Origin: Amphibalanus amphitrite
Lineage: Eukaryota > Arthropoda > Thecostraca > Balanomorpha > Balanidae
Direction of reading: 5' to 3'
DNA: 64,000 nt
Assembly (NCBI RefSeq): GCF_019059575.1
Contig: NW_024883034.1
Span: 1 to 64,000 of the forward strand
Under the pieces are notes generated by a model. It searched no databases. It worked only from the letters and a program-made list of their open reading frames with translations, and was not told the DNA's origin. The stretch's first letter is position 1. Every line of letters begins with the position of its first letter. Both the position numbers and the translations under genes were made by a program. Positions 58,811 to 64,000 of the stretch are shown here, piece after piece.

Positions 58811-60851
58811 TGAAAAGAGTTATCTCCACGTTTCACTTGATTGAAAAGTAGGTAAATCATCTGAAGTCACCTATAAACGATAATTGCCGGGATGTATAGG
58901 ATGTATAGTATATAACTATATACTTTTAGGCTAGGATACTTGTGGTAGCTGCTTTTTCCCCGCTGCAAACGGTTTGGCACGTCCCGATGCGAGTGCCCTC
59001 GGCCGCACAAAGCCGACTGCCAATACATGATTAATTAAGCTGCACCCACATCGAGGGGACTGGGGGAGATTTTCCGGAGATTTTTGGATTGACGCTGATC
59101 GAATCAGAAAACAATACAGCCAAATCAGATCAGCGGCGCCGAAAGGAGAGTGTTTCATGCATACAGAGTGCGGGCGGACACCACACTGAGCCTGTCGTGG
59201 GGCTCAACTGAGAGTCACATAACAGCGATAACGTCACCCACTCGGTAGTCGACAACAGCCCGATGGGGCTACTCAACAGAGTGCACTCTCAATCGGCGGT
59301 GTTGTACGTCATGGACGCAACACCGGGGGCGTGATTCAACCGAATTGCAACCATGATTGCAAAGAATCGCAATTTTGATTGTTCCTCTCGCTAGCAATAA
59401 AGAACTATTGATAACGCAACGCTCCAATATATGTATACTGTCTGGTTACGGATTTGTTTGTCACCCACGTCTATGTAGCATCAACAAATGATGGTAGGTA
59501 GGCCCCTACTACGCGAACTGTGGTTCAGTGAAATCAAGGAATAGGTAACCCACCGGTGATATATTGACGCAGTTTTAGGGCCTTGGACGCAGTTATGCAC
59601 CAGCATAGTCGTATTCGGTCTAAAAAAGGCAGCACTTCCAACAGAAAAGCGGCAGAGGAACGACCATGGTAAGGCGGTACAGTATACCTCTCAGGCGTTT
59701 GACCGGCAGAGCCATCTATCGTTTGAATATGAAAGTGGAGCTACAAGGCCTCAGGGCCATTTGTTTAATATTTTAGGGGCGAAAATCACTGCGACCAAAA
59801 CAACGCGAATGGATAATAAAAATGCTAACTTGATGACTAACCGGCACAACTGCCACATCTATAGACGGCCAATTTATTATCAGTTTATATCGTTCACCCA
59901 ATATTTTTGTGCGTGTTTCACGTCTGAAAAGCTGCAGTCAGCAATGACCACGATGCTCGACAGGCTCCTTCCTCAGCATAAGTGCTTCAAGTAACTTTGT
60001 GTACTTGAGTTTACGAATATGCAGAGAGCAACTTGGCTGGCGTCGCGAGCAGCTGATTTTTCTGTCAGCATATTCTCACGCGGGCAGATAGATTATCCCG
60101 GCGAAAAGACGAGGGGTCGCAGCACAAAAGCTTTACGCGCCATCTAACATATCGCGTGATAAATAGAGGCCGGCTACCGTGTAAATTATGCAAATATACA
60201 CAAATTTCTTGGCCCAGATTGTTCTCAGTCGGATTAGGGATTCCAAAAAGACTGTGGAGGGTCTGCATATTTGGCATCGGGTGACCGTAGCTCCGGCGGT
60301 GGAACGGCATATCTGGCACTTTGGGATTTCGGAATGCATATAGAGAACCGGAATCAGAAGGCTGCGAGGCGCTCAGCTTATGACAAGATATCGAACTAGC
60401 CGGCTGAAACGTTCGAACAAATCTCCCGACTCCCTGAACAACATATGCATTTATACTCGCATTCCAGACTTCTCAAATAATAACATATATCGCAAATAAG
60501 AAAAATCGCTTATAACAAATAACGCTAATTTCGTTGAATTGATAAGTTGTAATAGCCGCTCGCTAACATATCAGAAGCCCATACCGTATATTTTGTGTAC
60601 ACACCACACGGTCTCAGGCCAGCCACCGACCCCAGGCCCGCCCGCAGCTCACTGTTATCCAGCCAGTAGCTGCAGTGCTGAGTACGAGGAGATAGGCAGG
60701 GTAAAGTCATGCTTACAATGCAGGTAATGAGCGAGTAACTATACGCTGCGGTACGAGGTCTTTGATTTGATTTCACTATTTCTATGTACATACATTGTTT
60801 GATTTTCTAAAATAAACTTTGATGTGGTCATAATCAGCTGCTGGTTTACCT
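58811..60851. other. Intergenic DNA with no gene recognised
   Basis: Short frames without domains. Small local duplications occur, such as the GGATGTATAG pair near 58893. Nothing can be assigned. Confidence 0.4.
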
Positions 60852-60855
60852 TTAA

Positions 60856-61789
60856 CCCTCGCACGACCAGGCCATTTCTCATAACACAAACGACCAGGGG
60901 GGGGGGGTTGTTACGACCCCCCCCTGGCGTTTCGAAACGGAAGGTCGTAGAGCTTAGCGGAAAAAACCAACGGATTGCTCTCAACGAGATCTCGCGATTG
61001 GTGGTATATTTTTTGGTCCTAGGTCAACATTTGACCTACTTTTGACCGGTCAAAGGTCAAATTTTCGGAAAAATAGCTTTTTCAACTTTCGGCGGCAATT
61101 GCGGCAAAACGGTGGGAGATATCGACTTGAAACCTTCACTATCGTGTTTCTTGATCAATTCTCTATCGTTTGGTATGTATTTCGTTTCCCTAGCTCTAAA
61201 AATGGCGCGTTGGGAGCGCCGGAAGTCGGCAAGGTCACAGTCGGCGGCAGAAATTCGAAAAATCAAAATTTAAATTTTTGAAATCTGATTGTATTTTTGG
61301 ATTTGGGAGGTCCATTTGCTCCCTATAGAAGCTAATATTGCTGCATATTCCCATTGAGGTGACAAGAATTAGCAAAATAGTGGTTCGGGCGCTTTTCAAA
61401 AATAATACCGGACGCTGTTCCTCTTGTGACGTCATAGCTCCGTGACCTGACCTGACCCGGTCCAATTTCTTATACCATATGATAGCCAATACTTGCCCCA
61501 ACATGCATGGGAAGTTTCATCACGATCCATCAACCGATCTCCGTACCACCGGCAGGAAACCTCGGGCGTTGGCACTCAGTTTGTGAAAATCCGGCCGGAG
61601 GCTGTACCTCTTATGACGTCATAACTCCGTGACCTGACATGACCCGATCAATTTTTTTCGGCAAAAGATGCGCAAAGGTTGTCCCAGAGGGTATTGAAAA
61701 TTTCAGCCCGCTACGACAAGCCGTTTAGCGTGCACTTCGAAAAAACCTCAGGGGGGGGGTTGATACAACCCCCCCTAGGCGTTCTAGGG
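60856..61789. mobile_element. TTAA-flanked element B (934 bp) with G-run/C-run hairpins
   Basis: The termini CCCTCGCACGACC and (inverted) CCCTAGAACGCC are related but imperfect, and TTAA flanks both (60852-60855 and 61790-61793). Hairpins made of a G-run, a short AT-rich spacer and a C-run occur near the left end (about 60892-60926) and right end (about 61748-61778). Its architecture is like element A but its sequence differs. No transposase is readable. Confidence 0.75.
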
Positions 61790-61793
61790 TTAA

Positions 61794-62985
61794 CCCGCGC
61801 CCTGCTGGGGGGGTGTTTGAACACCCCCCCTTGTGGTTTTTCGCGAATATCTCAAAAACGGCGGCGCGGAGCGCCGCCGTTTTTTATACACCTTATCATA
61901 CATCAATTCTACACATGTTGTGAAAATTTCAGACCAAGGTCATTCAAGGTCAGGTCACCAGGTCACTTGAAGTGACCTCACCTCATAAAAACTTTCAATG
62001 TCTGTCATAGCTACACCGAGTGACCGATCGCTTTGAAACTTTCAGCGATTGCTAAGAGCAATAGCATGTACAAAATGTATATCTCAGAATTTTGATATCG
62101 ATGACCTAAGGTCAGGTCAATTTTGCGACCTCCCCATTATAAGTCAATGGAAGAAAATTGAAATGCGCCTCCTTTGGATGAAAGACATTATAAACACTCC
62201 CAAACACCGAATTACAAGTGGTTTAGACACACTGAACTTGAAAATGGTGTCCGTGACCCTTGTTTATGCCCTGAGGTCATCTTAGGTCACGAATGGTATC
62301 TAACAATTTTTCGCAAATAACTTTTGATAGAGGCATGCTAGAGCGCTGAAAACGCCTTAGATGTGTTCAGCTCGACGATACGGATCGACTGATATGCAAC
62401 ATGACCCTTTCCGGTCAGGTCATGACCTTGACCTGAGGTCAAATTTTCAAGTTGACCTTTCAAGGTCAAGTCATAGTTCATTCGATGCGTCTTGACGAGA
62501 GGAACACGATGCCGGTAAAAGTAAGCTCGTACAAGGCTTGGGTCAAACGTTATTGCAGAAAAACTGTTTTCGAAAAAAATCGGCTATTTATGCAGTTTTT
62601 GCCCCCTGCAGGCAAAACCGTTGACGTTAGGTCAAATCTGAGAGAATTACTCAGAAAGGGCGTTAATAGGGCTATCAAATGCGCTTTTCCGCGGCGCTGT
62701 AGCTCTATTGGTTCCCGAGTTATGCGTTGGCTTCTTGGAAATTTTCGACATTCGACCTGGAAATCGGCGAAATTTTGCCTTCAATGACCTCTGGTGACCT
62801 GACCTTTGACCTGATCAAAAAATTGACCGAAGTGATTTCGTCATTATTTTTGACGCTCTTTCGAACGCCGCCTTCCGCGTATCGCTACGTGGCCCAGGAG
62901 CCGAGTTACAAGGGGGGGGGGGTGTTCAAACACCCCCCCCCCCCCAGCAGGGCGTGGAAATCCAGGACCCCCAGCAGGGCGCGGG
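61794..62985 (+). mobile_element. TTAA-flanked element A, copy 2 (1192 bp)
   Basis: This is a full-length copy of the element at 44664 in inverse orientation, flanked by TTAA (61790-61793 and 62986-62989). Both terminal G/C hairpins and the AGGTCA-rich interior are retained. A short extra segment near the left hairpin (GGCGGCGCGGAGCGCCGCC, about 61860-61878) is absent from copy 1. Confidence 0.85.
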
Positions 62986-62989
62986 TTAA

Positions 62990-64000
62990 GGTATACGACC
63001 CATCCCTGTGGTTATTCGTCAGAAATTCATCGAGCTGTACCAGGCTCCAGAAATCGACTTGTTCCGTATCGCTGGGCTCAGTGAGCTGAGCACGTTAGAT
63101 CATACAACTTTCTCTGTATGTGCTTCTCTTTTTCCCAATGGCTGCTATTATCTTCTCTTCGATTGTAGGCATCTGATACATTCGTTTTGGCTTGGTAGAG
63201 CTCGGTTTGAAAATTGGTTCTAGCCTGCCCTGCTCACACCACCACCTCATTATGCGGATAAGGAAATCTAACCATCGGCCGTAAATATATCGAGGCACGG
63301 CTGTGCACGATACCCCGTTCTTCCTCTTCCATCAATACAGCCAGAAATCGAGCTGGGCCTCAGCCGACTGATGGTACCGGATTTACCTAGAGCCGACAGT
63401 CACGCCTTCCCGGAATTTCACCTTCACATGGCGAGGTGCGGCCAACGGCCTTGTATCGCGATACCATCCATAAAATGCACGTCCTAGTCGTCCTTGCTTT
63501 ACGAACAGCACCGACGCCGGCTGCGTTAAACGGCCCTCGATTACACGGATCCGACCTTCGAGTGACCGGGTAATCGCACAACAACCTGGCTGGAGTTGGT
63601 AACACGCATCTGTGACGATCAGTAGTACAGTTTATTTTACAAGAATTATACAAAATAACATCGGAAGAATGAATATTATCTACAGCCCTCTAACCACGTC
63701 ATTCTACAACCATGGGTTAGTGAAGCAACAACAAAAAAGAAAACTCCTGAAGATGGCTACGTAAAAAAACTGCTGATAACCAGCAATACGGCAGGCCGGG
63801 CGATGGTACCGCGCCCGGCTCGAGTCGCCCAATACATGGTATTGTCGGCGATGCTGTCAGCGGATTCCGCCTACTCAGCGACGGCCCTGGCCGCCGGCAG
63901 CTGACCGTTTGGCAGCCATGTTATCACAACAGTCAACTACGAGAAGCAGGCTGCGCGCCGCCGCGCCCAGCGCGATTGTCGGGTGTCTGCTGGGGCGCTG
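62990..64000. other. Terminal segment with no gene recognised
   Basis: Frames of 67-88 residues exist on both strands but show no family signature. The last 150 bp become GC-rich, and an exon running off the window edge cannot be excluded. Confidence 0.35.

Overview
The window is eukaryotic nuclear DNA, almost certainly from an arthropod and plausibly a crustacean, though the species cannot be fixed from sequence alone. It has spliced genes with GT/AG introns, GC-rich coding exons, AT-richer non-coding DNA and many degraded DNA transposons. There are no bacterial features.

Four genes are supported. (1) 7224-20908 (+): a complete 12-coding-exon orthologue of NPAT / Drosophila multi sex combs (mxc), the scaffold of the histone locus body. 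The N-terminal LisH motif is split by the first coding intron. The reconstructed protein is about 3028 residues and is mostly disordered repeat sequence. (2) 25579-39142 (+): a complete 15-coding-exon orthologue of the AP180/CALM clathrin adaptor (Drosophila lap; vertebrate PICALM/SNAP91), 647 residues, with an N-terminal ANTH domain and a tail of NPF/DLF/DPF motifs. (3) 41148-41840 (-): a complete three-exon TIM13 (small Tim chaperone, 88 residues), tail to tail with lap. (4) 57396-57986 (+): a 196-residue protein with two C2H2 fingers of the PRDM8/ZNF488 type. An open fragment at 1-129 may be the end of a fifth, unidentified gene.

Layout: 1-7200 is repeat-rich (a tandem duplication, two TA-flanked elements, two dead non-LTR fragments, a TTAA-flanked MITE fragment). 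NPAT and lap follow head to tail, with a hAT-type element between them. lap and TIM13 converge near 40.8 kb. From 42 kb to the end the DNA is gene-poor. It holds three TTAA-flanked elements with G-run/C-run hairpins near their ends, one further TTAA MITE, one TA MITE, one hAT-type element, a long CT microsatellite with GC-rich minisatellites, and the zinc-finger gene.

The genes do not form a pathway: histone-gene transcription, endocytosis, mitochondrial import and transcriptional regulation sit side by side. The most unusual content is the non-autonomous transposon population. Two hAT-type elements with perfect 8-bp target duplications carry large hexamer-like arrays (GAGTCA-type and GGAGCC-type). 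A TTAA family carries terminal G/C hairpins and dense AGGTCA half-sites. The NPAT protein is also unusually large.
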